Positions 10,900 to 21,745 of a stretch of DNA of 64,000 nt are shown here, piece after piece. The number at the start of each line of letters is the position of its first letter. Position 1 is the stretch's first letter. The translations under genes and the position numbers were made by a program. The stretch is from Trichostrongylus colubriformis. Its lineage: Eukaryota > Nematoda > Chromadorea > Rhabditida > Trichostrongylidae. The notes under the pieces were generated by a model, which was given only the letters and a program-made list of their open reading frames with translations, was not told where the DNA came from and made no database searches. Where the stretch lies: contig OZ022258.1 of the NCBI GenBank assembly GCA_963978905.1, forward strand, positions 59,535,638 to 59,599,637, given 5' to 3'.

Positions 10900-12730
10900 G
10901 AACACCCAGACATCGGAGCTCCTCCCCCTCATGCGCGCGAAAATCATATTATATTCAAAATCAAGCATATTGAGCATGGCAATAGTGACATATATCATCC
11001 CCATAAATAATGAAGTAGCCGATGAAATCGCTAGAAAACCTGAAGTGGACAACATACTGCTGTCAGCGTGGCAGAGGCCATACCCAAATATAAAAACGAA
11101 AGAATTATTCGTCAAAGTAGGAATTAACCTCAGTGTATACGTGTCGAATAACGAATCAGTTTGCAAAGTTATTCCAGAAGAGGACAAATGGCCGAGTGGG
11201 AAAATCAAATTTTTAGGAGTTCCCTGTACCGAATCCGGTAGATTCTTATATGTCCAAATAAGTCCTTCGGTTAGCGGAAAGGGGAAAGAAAAGCAAACGA
11301 ACAATTCCACGATTAATTGTTGGCCGTACTTATGGAAAAGGCTCAACACGGGCATTGATAACTGTGTCCCGGATACCATTAAAGAGGGTATTGTTTCAGG
11401 TTCGAAACTAGCACCTGCATTGATCAAAACTGCAAGGAAATCACCTATATTTTAATCCAATTAAAGTGCATTACGGACTATAATTCAGTTCAGATTGAAA
11501 AACCATTGTAAATTTCTACTGTGTACTAACAGCAGAGAATGCTGCTGATGTGGGAACCAGCGGATGTCGGGTACAAACATGAGCTCCCATAGCTGGATCA
11601 GAGGCTGGCATAGAGCCAGAACAAGAGGCCCCTTTCATCTATCAATGGCATGGCAGATGAAACCCCAGAAGAGGTCGCTAATGAGACGTCACTGGCATAT
11701 GTGGTTATAGCTGAAAGTCTTAGCTCGAGAAAACTCATGAGAGTCATAGATTTGAGCAGATTTTTTCAACTTTACTAAGCAGTTAGAACTGTAGCCGAAG
11801 TCGGCAAAGGTCTTAAAAATCAAATCAGAGCAACGTCAATCTACACAAGACCATTAGAGCGATCACTATCGATCAGTTCGATATTGCGTATCAAAGCAAT
11901 GCTAATGATACCGCTGTAGCGAGCGTGTTATATTCCTCCTAGAGCAGAGTGCTCAATAATATCGAAGATATCCATAAAAGACACATAAAAGCTACAGACA
12001 GACAGCTTCGGTGTTATTCGGTATCTGTCAAGGTTGCAGAACGCGTGCATACCCGAAGCTAAAAATCGTCCATAATACACCGAGTAAATCGGATCTTGCG
12101 AAATTAGTTTTAGTCAACATCTACAATGAAAATGCTCACTGCGGCAGATAACAAATGTCAACAATGTAGAGGCAAAGGTTCTGGATCCCTCGACCATCTC
12201 TCGTTCACCGTCGTTGATCGAAAACCAGATCAAACAGTGTGATTTGCCGAAAAGGTCATGGTTTAGCATATAGACAGAGTAGCTGAGACAAAAACTCTCA
12301 AAAGGCTCAGACGTGACTCTCTAGGCCCAATAGATAGCTCTACGCTCGAAAAGTCTACGTTCGCTTGTACACGTGTCTCTCAACGGCAGTACACCTCAAA
12401 GTTGTCGAAAGTCTGAGCGCAGGTGCACTTTTGAACTGCTTCATTGTTTCATTTCTAGAAGAAGTGTTCCAAAATATGTCAAATCAGACTGTGGAACCAA
12501 CTTCGGACTGGGCCAAAAGGTCATACAAATACAAAAGGTTGCCGAAAACGGTGAAAATAACGATAATTCGATCATGTCCTACTGTGCAACAGAAGAATCT
12601 AGTGGATTCTTAGTAAACCTAATACCCCTTGCATGGAGGGGTCTGGGAAAAGCTAATCGGCTCCGCGAAGCACGCATTCCAAAAAATAGTTGATAGAAAA
12701 AAACTAACATTTATCCAACTTTGTAGTTAC
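10900..12730 (+). pseudogene. BEL/Pao-type LTR retrotransposon pol remnant
   Basis: On the plus strand, fragments of a BEL/Pao polyprotein follow in order. The end of the RT/connection region is KTKELFVKVGINL..YVSNNESV..IPEEDK..KFLGVP (about 11095-11225). A short piece VLTAENAADVGTSGC lies at about 11520-11570, as before the integrase. Integrase fragments are YTCLSTAVHLKVVESLSAGA (12366-12425), VPKYVKSDCGTNFGLGQKV (12466-12530) and KLIGSAKHAFQKIVDRKKL (12650-12710). The SDCGTNF block is the expected second catalytic aspartate. Stops and frame changes occur throughout, and no LTRs were found. The frame at 10835-11455 is an artefact joining the mariner end to this relic. Confidence 0.62.
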
Positions 12731-12738
12731 TACTAGGA

Positions 12739-13042
12739 TGCTAACTCATGGGCAAAAACCTCGGCGTCGGACGGGACTCGAACCCACACTTCATGCTTTC
12801 CGGCCATATTTGCTAATCCACTACACTACCGACACCCCTTTCATCTTAACTCAGCTTCTGAATGGTATATTTACCATATCAGCACTCACACGTATAACGT
12901 GTTGAGCCGCTTGGCCGATATTGGCATCGAACCGTGAAGCAGAAAGCTTCAGCACCGATTTTGATATTTTTGATGGTTCGAAAAATATCAACTGGCTGCT
13001 TTAGTACTGGAAGCTGAAAGCTTTAGTACTGATAATATCAGT
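12739..13042 (-). repeat. tRNA-derived SINE copy interrupted by the gypsy element
   Basis: On the minus strand a tRNA-like head (about 12765-12836) has an A-box-like TAGTGTAGTGGATTAGC and a B-box GGGTTCGAGTCCCG. It is followed by the tail seen in the other copies (TTTGCCCATGAGTTAGCAT). The body with repeated CTTTAGTACT blocks reaches 13042, the gypsy insertion point, and related blocks resume at 23875. Other family members are at 43460-44330. Confidence 0.68.
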
Positions 13043-13418
13043 AGTAACGATAGACTACCTTTCGGCAGTTACCGTTGTCACGAGAAGCCACCGAACCCTA
13101 CGCGGACACAAGCAAAAAGTACGCTTTGTGGCTCTGAGCGAGCCTTATATAGCCGCTGGACCGGAAGTGACCGGCGGGTCTCCTGCCATTGGTTGATCTC
13201 CATGCCCAACGGTGACGTCATCGGCCCTCCAGGGTTGCTCTGTATCGATCACGATCCGTCCTGTTCGTCCATGTCTTAACAGTGACGTCATCATGGCTAT
13301 GCGTCGGCAGCAAAAGTAACGATCATTCTTTAGTAACAAACAACAACATACAGTAAACAACAAGGTACAATACAACAACATAGCACTACTTAATACACAA
13401 TGCTTCAAGGATATGACA
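13043..13418 (-). repeat. 3' LTR of the gypsy element
   Basis: 376 bp. On the minus strand it begins TGTCATATCCTTGAAG and ends GTTACT, against the CAGT duplication. A TATA-like GGCTATATAAGG lies at about 13143-13154. It matches the 5' LTR at 23499-23870 apart from scattered changes near one end. Confidence 0.9.
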
Positions 13419-13456
13419 TGCCCGGCGGTGCGATAGAGGCGTCCCGACTCTAGGTC

Positions 13457-14631
13457 TCAGCGGGCACTCCCCCTGGCTGAGCTCCTCGGGTCGCCACGGC
13501 ACTGTCCGGGTTTCCCTCCTCTCGCCCCACCGCAGCTCGAATCCGCATACTGCCTGCTCGGTGGGCGGCTCGAGTGTTTGTCGCGTTGATATATGGCCGC
13601 GGATTGCTTTTCCTTACTGGGACCTGGTCGGCGAAACGATATATTCATGGCGTGACGACGATGCTTCGGGTCTGCGATCACATAGAAATTCGGCTTGAAT
13701 TGTAATTCCGCGGAAGCTGGCAGAAACTCGGACATCATCAGAATGTCCCACTGGTGATCCTTAATTTTTCCAGGAACAACACGATCTGTCGTCCGACGAA
13801 TGGCGATCTCTTGTGCCTTGGGTCCGTACCCAAGCACGTGGCAGGATGGGAGTGTGGGGCCGTTTCCAACATCTCGCTATAGTGGTCTCTGACCACCGCT
13901 TCAAATCCGCGATCCGGCGTCGTAATGAACCGCACGAATTCGGCGCACACTTCTCCCATCGAGGTCCATTCCTTCCGATTGCAGTCCTCGTAAGGGCTTG
14001 GAAAGAATAGTAGAGTTCCGCCCGGTTGCAGATGCCTTTCGATGGCAATAATCATCTGCCTCATTGATCGTCCCGACGGCATTTGGTCCGGCCAGACCAC
14101 AACGATTGCCGGAACTACATTGCTGTCCAGCAACTTTTGAGCCAGTCGTTCCTAGTCTTCATATACATACACGATCAGATTCTCCGCGTAATCCACCTCC
14201 CTGTGGACTCTGCCAAAAGCCGGTGGGAGGGCAATGAAGACTTGCTGCACGGCCGTTGTTGTCGAGCCCGGCACGTTGACGTGCTTCAGCATGGAGATGG
14301 CCGTGGTGATATACGCTCCCGCATCGTACTTTACTGGCCATGGAAAGAGCGCGGGATGCTCGAACCTCATTCCTTGAGCGTTGTCGATGGCCTCTGCGTA
14401 CAAATGACAACGGCGCCGATGCGCCTGCATCGCCAGCGCGACTCCATAGGGCGTGAGGTATTGCGAGTTTTTCATCCGCAATTCTTCTTCCTTCCGTTCG
14501 TCTCCCCAACACTCCTGCTTTGATATCGAAGCAACGTTCGCCAACTGAAACATATCGGCGACCCTCTTCGACCGTGCCATCGGGTGTTTGAGTGTGGGCA
14601 GCGCTACATGTGCCATTTGATCGAAGGCCAC
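13457..14631 (-). pseudogene. Third ORF of the gypsy element, function unknown
   Basis: Downstream of integrase, minus-strand frames 14631-14152, 14133-13738 and 13837-13457 read as one broken protein of roughly 380 residues. There is no signal peptide and no membrane segment, so nothing supports an envelope protein. Visible features are a run of hydrophobic strands (ENLIVYVYED, PAIVVVWPD) followed by RHLQPGGTLLFFPSPYED. The last resembles the strand-turn-PGG segment of Rossmann-like enzymes such as methyltransferases, but that is only a local resemblance. The C-terminal 60 residues are basic and low in complexity. Stops or frameshifts fall near 14150 and 13800. Confidence 0.5.
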
Positions 14632-14639
14632 AGTCGCAC

Positions 14640-16269
14640 TTTCTTCGCAGGTTCAGAGGATGATCCAGTGTGATCAGCGTCCTGCAACAAATCACCTTTT
14701 CCGATATACCATTACAACGGCCATTTTCTTTTCTAGGCGGCCTTCCCCTCTTTCTGCGAGTTGTGCGGGTCCTAAGGGGCTCACTGACCCCAGCCGGTAA
14801 CTTTGCCAGCATATCGAAGGGCACCCGAACGGCATTTCTAACCCCTTCTATGAGTGTTATCAGGGCACTATTCTCACTAGTGTCAAGCACGCGATACGGC
14901 CCTTCCCAAGAGGTAGCCAGTTTGGGATGCGTCGAAGATTGCTTCTCCCTGGGAGCCTTCATGTATACCCTATCTCCGACCTTCGGTCTCTTCAGGCATA
15001 CATGCTTGTCCCGATCATAAGTCACCTTCATTCGCTGCCGCATCTTGTCATTTTTCTCTTGCGCATAATCGCGAGCCACCTTCGTTGCCGCTGCTACCTC
15101 CTGTGTGTAGCTCTCTATGTCCACTGCATACTTGCTAGGACCCTGTACAGGTACTGCCTTCCATGGCACGTAAGGGTCGAATCCGTGTAACAAGAAGAAA
15201 GGCGATTCCCCGTAGATTCATGCACGGTCGTATTATACGCGTACAGCAAAAGGGGAGCATCCTGTCCCATTCGGTAGGCACAGCTACCTTCTTCTTAAGC
15301 ATATGAATGAGCGTTTGGTTAAATCGCTCTGTCAGACCATTCTCCCGGGGATTGTACCCCTTTGTGTATACGTGGTCAATATCCATCAAGGATCTGAGCT
15401 CGTTCATCAAGCGTTTATCGAACTCGCCTCCTTGATCAGAGAGAATACATTTTGGTTGGCGTCCCCCCTCAGCAATCCACCTTTCAAAGAGCACTCTGGC
15501 CACCACTGATGCGGTTTTCGATGGAATGGCATAGGCTCCTCCGAACTTTGAAAAGTGATCGATCACACTGAGTATATATCGGTTTCCGTCCGATGTGGAC
15601 TCATCTCCAAGATATCCACTCCCACAAGCTCGTACGGCTTCGTGGTCACTATGGGCTTAAGCGGTGGGGTCATTGGCATGTGGTTATTGTGGCAGAGGCA
15701 TTCCCTGCACTCGTGCGACCACTGGATAATGTCGCGCTTCATAGTCTCCCAGAACAAACTTTTCGACAACTGACGGATCAGTTTTCTCGGGCCAAAATGC
15801 CCCGCCAGCAGACTTGCGTGGCTTCTTCGAAGACTTCTCGCCCCTTCGACTTTGGCACCACCCAGCGCAAGGAACAGTTTTCCAGTAGTGCCAAGTATCC
15901 GTGATCAAGCACGAAGTCCGCCATTTTGAACCTCTGAGAGGTATTTGGAATAGCTGCTTCCCGATCCAGATTTCCCTTTTCCAGGTTCGCCATCACCTCA
16001 GCATAGGTGGGATCTTGTCGAAGCTCAGCGGTCCATTCGGGCTCTTCTAGCGCTGCCGCTACTATGAGGTCATTGGGAATAGTTTCTGTGCTATCGTCCC
16101 CTACAGTTGAAACGACCCCCCGACTCAAAGCGTCTGCCACACGGTTTGCTGCCCCCTTCAGGTAAATAATCTTGAGATTATACTTCTGAAATTCCAGTGC
16201 CCATCTGAGCACTCGCGCAGACACTTCGGTTCTTTTGAACAGTGCAGTCAGAGCTTGGTGATCAGTGTA
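14640..16269 (-). pseudogene. Gypsy pol, part 2: end of RNase H, integrase
   Basis: It resumes directly after the nested LTR element. The RNase H end shows TDHQALTALFKRTEVSARV and LKGAANRVADALSRG (16120-16260). The integrase zinc-binding part includes HECRECLCHNNH (about 15700). The catalytic core has DILEMS, ILSDQGGEFDKRLM and the ENGLTERFNQTL block at about 15290-15620. Thirty-five residues separate the second aspartate from the glutamate, as in D,D35E integrases. The C-terminal part has GDRVYMKAPRE and WEGPYRVLDTSENSALITLI (14850-14990). Frame changes occur near 15770, 15560 and 15190. The product would join element DNA to the host chromosome. Confidence 0.88.
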
Positions 16270-16574
16270 TGTGCGATATGGCTGGACTTCACCAGAATGC
16301 GAGGGTGATAAACACAATAGTAACGAACGGTTTATTAGTAAAAACACAACAATAATAATTACAACGTGAAAAAAATGCGACGGCGAGGGGTCTTCCGGGT
16401 GAGGGCTGCCGGGATGTCGTCGAGGGGCGAGTCCGGGTCGTCTCCGAAAAAATCTATATCTCTGGTGGAAGGTGCCCCTTATATATGGGCCTCAGGGTGC
16501 AAAGTTCATTCCTTCCTTCCCGCGTGTAGGTCACACGCGCGCCCTTTTGTGACCTCGCATGGGTCCATCCGACA
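16270..16574 (-). repeat. 3' LTR of the nested element
   Basis: 305 bp, TG to CA. On the minus strand it has a TATA-like CATATATAAGG at about 16480-16491 and, further downstream, AATAAA at about 16331-16336, in the order expected for transcription towards lower coordinates. Confidence 0.88.
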
Positions 16575-16619
16575 TGCCCTCCCCTCGGGAAGACATCGCC
16601 CTCGATGTCGGTGCGACAC

Positions 16620-17978
16620 TTCCTATTGGCGGCAACTAGCCCTTACTGCGCGCTTCCTGACCGCTTCATATACCTGCTTCGGCAAGGCAGTGCCGACATA
16701 ATTGCTGTAGAACTGCGCACTCCCTTCTGGCGCTCCCGCTTCCAAAAACAATTTTCCATCCATGATCCTGTTGCTTGCCGTGCAAAACACACGGTCATAT
16801 CGATCCAGCTTCAACAGGGCTTCGTCGAACGTCTTCCAAACGTCCGACATGTTGAGCCATTTGCTCTGATTTTTCGCGGTTATGGGCGGCCATGCTGTGG
16901 CTATCAGGCCATCTTCTTCCAGGTACACTTTTGCCGTTTTGATCGCCCTTTCCATGGTGTCATCTCTGAAATTTGCTTCTTGTGGCCAAACTATGCCCCA
17001 TGCCTTTGATGTTCAACACCTTTGCGAGGTGATCGAAATCCCTAACGACTTTGGTGACTATGCCACCTCTGACTCCATCCCTCTCCATAGGGTTGGCTCC
17101 CTCGAACGTGGCATACAGGACGGGTCCTGTTTTCTTCGGTCTCTCCCTGGCTTACTGCTCTTCAATCTCTAATCGAAGCTTCTTCAGCGCTTCTGAGTAT
17201 GACTGATGAACGTGCTGGTTTTCCATAGTGGTGTGCTCTGCAATGCTTCTCGTGTTACAAATAAAATCTGTCCAGTCGATGCATCTTCCGTAAGCAAATT
17301 TCAGCACAATCTTCAGCGAGTCAGCATCAAAACATTTGTGGCCTTCCCGATGGTACTTTATTTTCTTTCCGAGATCCAAAACAGTGCGCCTGAATATGCT
17401 GACTGCTAGCCAGGCGGTCCAAATATCTCCAAACTCTTCCCTTCCAACGGCTCCAGGGAAGGACACTCCCTCAGTCTCGCTTAGGGTTGCGCCTTCGAAG
17501 CAACCATCTCCGCATCTGAACTGTAGATGTCCTTCTGTAGAGGACTCAGCAACGATGCTCCGCTGAAACAAGCATTTGTAACTTTACAGACTCTATCTGG
17601 CTCTCGGAGTTTCTTTCTACCCTTTTTTCCTCTGTTGGTCTGGGTGTCGATTCGTTCGTCTGTCATGCCTAATATTTTCAAATGCCTACGCATCAGCTCT
17701 CCTACCCTCTCGGAACTGTCGCGTCCTCCTTGCTTTTGGGTCTTGACTCCATAGCAACGAGCTGCGCGAACGATGTCTGATACCACACTGTTTTCCCTTA
17801 CACTCTTGCTTCCGACCTTTTGCACCTTTGCACTTCTCCGTGGGCACTCCTTGATTTCCTCTAGCTCCCACGCCATATCTGAGTGTGGAAAACTCACCGA
17901 GATCGCGTTCTCTTTATCCTTGGCTTCGGCCATTCTTGTCTCCTCATTGGCCATGACCACGTCTGTTTCATCCATCAT
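16620..17978 (-). pseudogene. Gag-like ORF of the nested LTR element
   Basis: Minus-strand frames 17978-17481, 17571-17152 and 16955-16623 form one broken reading of about 450 residues. The first part is acidic then lysine-rich. The middle has an alternating hydrophobic and charged stretch around [20 protein letters not shown] and [18 protein letters not shown]. No CCHC knuckle or enzymatic motif is visible. Position after the primer site suggests a gag-type structural protein, but I do not recognise the family. Frame changes fall near 17500 and 17150. Confidence 0.5.
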
Positions 17979-18256
17979 CTGCAGGCAAAGACTTGAACCT
18001 TGTATTTATGCGCCTATCCAGCGACTACCGACGCACGAAAAATCAACACAGTCAAATAGCCGATCGAAGTCGATAAATCAATCGAACAGAAGTTGCCCCA
18101 ACCTATGGCAACGGCTCGCGGCTGACTGGTTTCCTTCCACAAAAGTTGCCCTTACTCTTGGCAACGTTGAGGCACCTTAGGCCTTCCTCTTCTTCCACCG
18201 TTCGTCCCGTTACTGTGCTTGATCACCACGACTCTAGTGAAGCGGTTCGGCCCCCA

Positions 18257-18561
18257 TGTACGATATGGCTGGACTTCACCAGAATGCGAGGGTGATAAAC
18301 ACAATAGTAACGAACGGTTTATTAGTAAAAACACAACAATAATAATTACAACGTGAAAAAAATGCGACGGCGAGGGGTCTTCCGGGTGAGGGCTGCCGGG
18401 ATGTCGTCGAGGGGCGAGTCCGGGTCGTCTCCGAAAAAATCTATATCTCTGGTGGAAGGTGCCCCTTATATATGGGCCTCAGGGTGCAAAGTTCATTCTT
18501 TCCTTCCCGCGTGAAGGTCACACGTGCGCCCTTTTGTGACCTCGCATGGGTCCATCCGACA
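18257..18561 (-). repeat. 5' LTR of the nested element
   Basis: 305 bp, nearly identical to the copy at 16270-16574. Its inner edge is followed on the minus strand by the primer-site-like TGGGGGCCGAACCGC. Confidence 0.88.
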
Positions 18562-18565
18562 TGTA

Positions 18566-20029
18566 TACTTCTACAGGAAGTCCGTACACGAACATATGAA
18601 ACTTCCTTAACGCGAAGACGACTGCCAAAGCTTCCAGGTCAGTGACATGATAGTTCTTTTCACATCGCGACAGTCCCTTTGATGCGAAAAACACAGGGTG
18701 GAGGAATCCATCGTCCCCCTCCTGCCTTAGGACGGCTCCAAGACCTTGAATACTTGCGTCCGTGTGAATTTTGAAGGGCCTCCAGCCGCTTCTAGCTGCC
18801 TCAATATCCGGCTGAGCTAACACTGGGGCTTGCCTGATGACTGACTTCAGCTTGTAAAAGCATGACCTCCGCAGGGAATCCCATTTGAACAGCGCTCTCT
18901 GTGAGGTCATCTCGTGTAGCGGGGCGGCTACCTTCGATAGCCCCAATACGAACTTCCGGTAGTATGAACACATCCCCAGAAACGTTCGAAGGTCCGAGCG
19001 CGACTGTGGTAAGGGAAAGTTTTCGATTGCTTCCCTTTCCTTGGCTGGATCCATGTGCAACCCGTCGTGGTCAATTACATGGCCAAGGAACTCAACCTTC
19101 CTTTCCAATAACACGCATTTCCTCGGGTTTAGCTTGAGGCGTGCCTTTGACAACTCTTGAAAGACTTGCTCCAGAACCTGAAGATGCCTCCCCATCGTTT
19201 CTGTTGCCACCATTATATCGTCCAGGTAGCAAAAAACGTCATCTCAAGTACCGGCCCCAGAACAATATGCATTAGCCGCTGAAACACCGCGGGTGAAGAC
19301 GCGAGACCAAAAGGCAACACGCGAAACTGATATAGTCCTTCGGTGGTTGTGAAGGCTGATTTCTCCTTTGCGTCCTCTGTTAGACTTATCTGCCAATATC
19401 CAGACGATAAATCCAGAGTGCAGAAATACCTCCTGCCCTTTAGACTTTGCAGGATCGCGTCAATAGTGGGCAACGGGTAGCTATCAATTTTAGTCACCTG
19501 GTTGATTTTTCGATAGTCTACACACAACCTAAGCGATCCGTCTTTTTTGTGCACCAAAACTGTTGGTGATGCCCAACTCGACTTACTGGGTTCAATGATC
19601 TTCCTGTCCTGCAGATCACTGAGTCCGTCTGAGCTCTACCTGGGTGGCTAGTGGTACCGGCCGAGCTTTTTGCCTTATTGGTGAAGCATGTGCGGTATCG
19701 ATACTATGCTCCACCAAGGTGGTCTGGGTGAGTTCTTGGTCGCTCACCGCAAAGACGTGGGCATACCGCTTGACTAAATTGTCGAGTTCATCCTGGCCCT
19801 CACCACTCGTCCTGTTATCGTGGCGCGATTTTAGCAATCTTCCCTCTCGATCAGCTGGTAGAGGTGCCGTGCGCTGTAACATGTCCGCGGAATATTTTAC
19901 GGGTGCAGCGTCCACGACTTCCGTAGGCTCAAGCGCGCCCACCTTCTCCCCCACTCGGAAAATCTTTGCTCCTGCAAAGGTGTTTGTTACCGGCAGCTCC
20001 ACTGCCTCTTTTCCTCCTTCCCATACCAT
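18566..20029 (-). pseudogene. Gypsy pol, part 1: reverse transcriptase and start of RNase H
   Basis: The linker frame (20029-19616) ends with the usual pre-RT VEHSIDTAHASPIRQKARPV. RT motifs follow: MVHKKDGSLRLCVDYRKIN, FCTLDLSSGYWQI and FRVLPFGLASSPAVFQRLM (19260-19557). The catalytic YLDD box is present at about 19205-19220 but in a shifted frame, because the reading changes by one base within a T run just before it. The rest of RT (KVEFLGHVID, LRTFLGMCSYYRKFV) and the first RNase H motif (FKIHTDASIQGLGAVLRQE) lie in 18560-19213. The frame is cut at 18561 by the nested element. The enzyme would copy genomic RNA into DNA. Confidence 0.92.
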
Positions 20030-20042
20030 ATCTGGGATCAGG

Positions 20043-20800
20043 TTATCCTCGGACCAAAAGATTCCTCTCTGAGTAAGGTTCTTTCACCTTACTGGTACCG
20101 TCCTTGTCTCGCCTGATCGCAGGTACACTCTCTTTGCAATGGTGACAGGAAGAGAAGTCTTCGGTTTCCTTTTCCGAAAGGTTCGGCGCTTGCAGCCACG
20201 CTCTTTCACGAAGGACTCTTTTTTGTGCTCCAGTCGGAGTATATCTTAATGAAGTGATGGGACTCTGCTGGATGAGGTCGTAGCCCAACTGCCTGAGCGC
20301 ATTGGTACCCAGAACCATCATACCGTCCCCTCCCGACATGACGAACACGGCGATACGCTTCTTCCTACCGTTCAGCTGGAGTGTTAGCCTTATCGCACGC
20401 TTGAAAGACATTCTGTTGCCCGAGGCGTCATACACCTGTTTCTGCTGAGCCAAAGGGATCTCTTCCACATCAGTATCCAGGTCGAATCCTGTCTTCCACG
20501 CTGTCTGTAGCATTTGTAACGGTACGATACTGATTTGGGAGCCTGTGTCCAACAACGCTGTACGTGCCATCCCCAGCAGATGCACCTCCGCCGTTGTTTG
20601 CTCTCCCACCAGGTCGCACTCCCTTTTGGCCTCCACTGCGCCACATATCCACTTTCTCAGGGAAGCGGTAAATATTCTTGCCGTACCTGCTTGTGGATCT
20701 GTTTTGGCTTCCTTTCCTGTGGCGACCTGCTTCCTATTTACTTTGCAGTCCTTTTTGAGATGTCCCTGCTTATTGCAATTGTAGCACCTCACAGTGGGTC
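20043..20800 (-). pseudogene. Gypsy nucleocapsid knuckle and aspartic protease
   Basis: The frame opens with a CCHC zinc knuckle, CYNCNKQGHLKKDC (20735-20790), which binds RNA. The retropepsin motif is ALLDTGSQISIVP (about 20527-20565), with its partner MMVLGTNALRQLG about 90 residues on (about 20280-20320). This 249-residue frame is intact from its methionine but begins at the edge of the Tc1-like insertion, which separates it from the rest of gag. It ends at a stop 14 bases before the next frame. Confidence 0.9.
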
Positions 20801-20802
20801 TA

Positions 20803-21743
20803 CAGGGTGCGCCAAAATTACGTGCGCGAGGTTGCGGTGCTTGATCTGTTTATTTTTTTGTAGCGATGAGGGGTCAAATGGCTACAGGGCTTTCAATCTG
20901 GCTCTCTTCTATCACCATTCAAAAACGCAGTCATCAGCGTTCGTTTCTCATAAAGTGGTTGGCTCTCATACTCTCCGATCAGCTCGTTGAACCATTCAGG
21001 TTGGCGCGCGACCGCGACATTGTCCTCTCCAATGAAAAATTCTTCACGATGGAGTCGACCTTCAACTGGCAAAATGATCGTGTGTTTTGCACATCCCTTG
21101 AAGAGGCTAACGACAATGGGAGAATACAAAGCGTTTTGGTTATCCAAAGAAAATCATGGTTTGGGCCATCACTGCGATGGAGCCGAGCCAGCACTCATTT
21201 TTATCGAAGAATTTACCAAAATCAACATAGAAGTTTACTTGGAAATCTTACTGAATGACACCTTGGTGCCGTGGACAAAGTGCCATTTCGGACCTCGCTC
21301 ATTCGTGTTTCAGAACGATACGGCACCGGCTCATAGATAAAAGGTACAAGCAGTGGTGTCAAGACAACCTCCCAAGCAACGTCAGTGCTCAGCATTGGCC
21401 GTCGAGTAATCCCGATCTTAATCCGATGGACCATTCTGTATGGTCCTACTTGGAGAGCAAGGCCTGATCGAAGCAGCATCACACGATTGAAGCCCTAGAG
21501 AAGGACCTGAAGAAAGCTTGAGATCAAATCTTCCCGGAGTACCTGCGCGCGCGCCACGGTGGACCACTTCCCATCTCGTCTTAGGGCCTGCATCCGTGCC
21601 AAAGGAGGACATTTTGAGTTGTAATCATATATTTTGTTGCTTAATGCTATCAATAAATTGTTACCAAAAAAACAGTCCGCAACTCTTTCTTTAGCCGTTT
21701 CTACAACGGTGGATATCTGCGCACGTAATTTTGGCGCACCCTG
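20803..21743 (+). mobile_element. Tc1/mariner-superfamily element inserted in gypsy gag
   Basis: 941 bp, starting CAGGGTGCGCCAAAATTACG and ending CGTAATTTTGGCGCACCCTG, flanked by TA (20801-20802 and 21744-21745). On the plus strand a broken transposase is readable: VLSNEKFFTMESTFNWQNDR (about 21022-21081), FQNDTAPAHR (about 21309-21338) and WPSSNPDLNPMDHSVWSYLE (about 21400-21459). Counting bases between the second and third catalytic aspartates gives about 36-37 residues once one frameshift is allowed, more than mariner's 34, so I place it only at superfamily level. The N-terminal domain is poorly preserved and the element is short. Confidence 0.88.
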
Positions 21744-21745
21744 TA

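Larger units (their letters stand above)
16270..18561 (-). mobile_element. Nested gag-only LTR retrotransposon
   Basis: Two 305-bp LTRs (16270-16574 and 18257-18561) enclose about 1.7 kb and are flanked by a TGTA duplication (16266-16269 and 18562-18565). On the minus strand the 5' LTR is followed at once by TGGGGGCCGAACCGC, a tRNA primer-site-like sequence. The 3' LTR is preceded by GAGGGGAGGG, a polypurine tract. LTRs begin TG and end CA. By eye the two LTRs differ at four of 305 positions. No protease, RT or integrase motif is present, so it must depend on another element's enzymes. It interrupts the RNase H region of the gypsy element and so is younger. Confidence 0.9.

Noticed and set aside
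10762..11455. Overlapping frames of 221 and 206 codons on opposite strands
   Set aside because: The plus frame joins the end of the mariner to a BEL/Pao relic. The minus frame is its shadow with no family support.
12757..12836. Possible functional tRNA genes in the SINE copies
   Set aside because: Anticodon loops differ between copies, stems are imperfect and each block sits in the same repeat unit, which indicates a tRNA-derived SINE.
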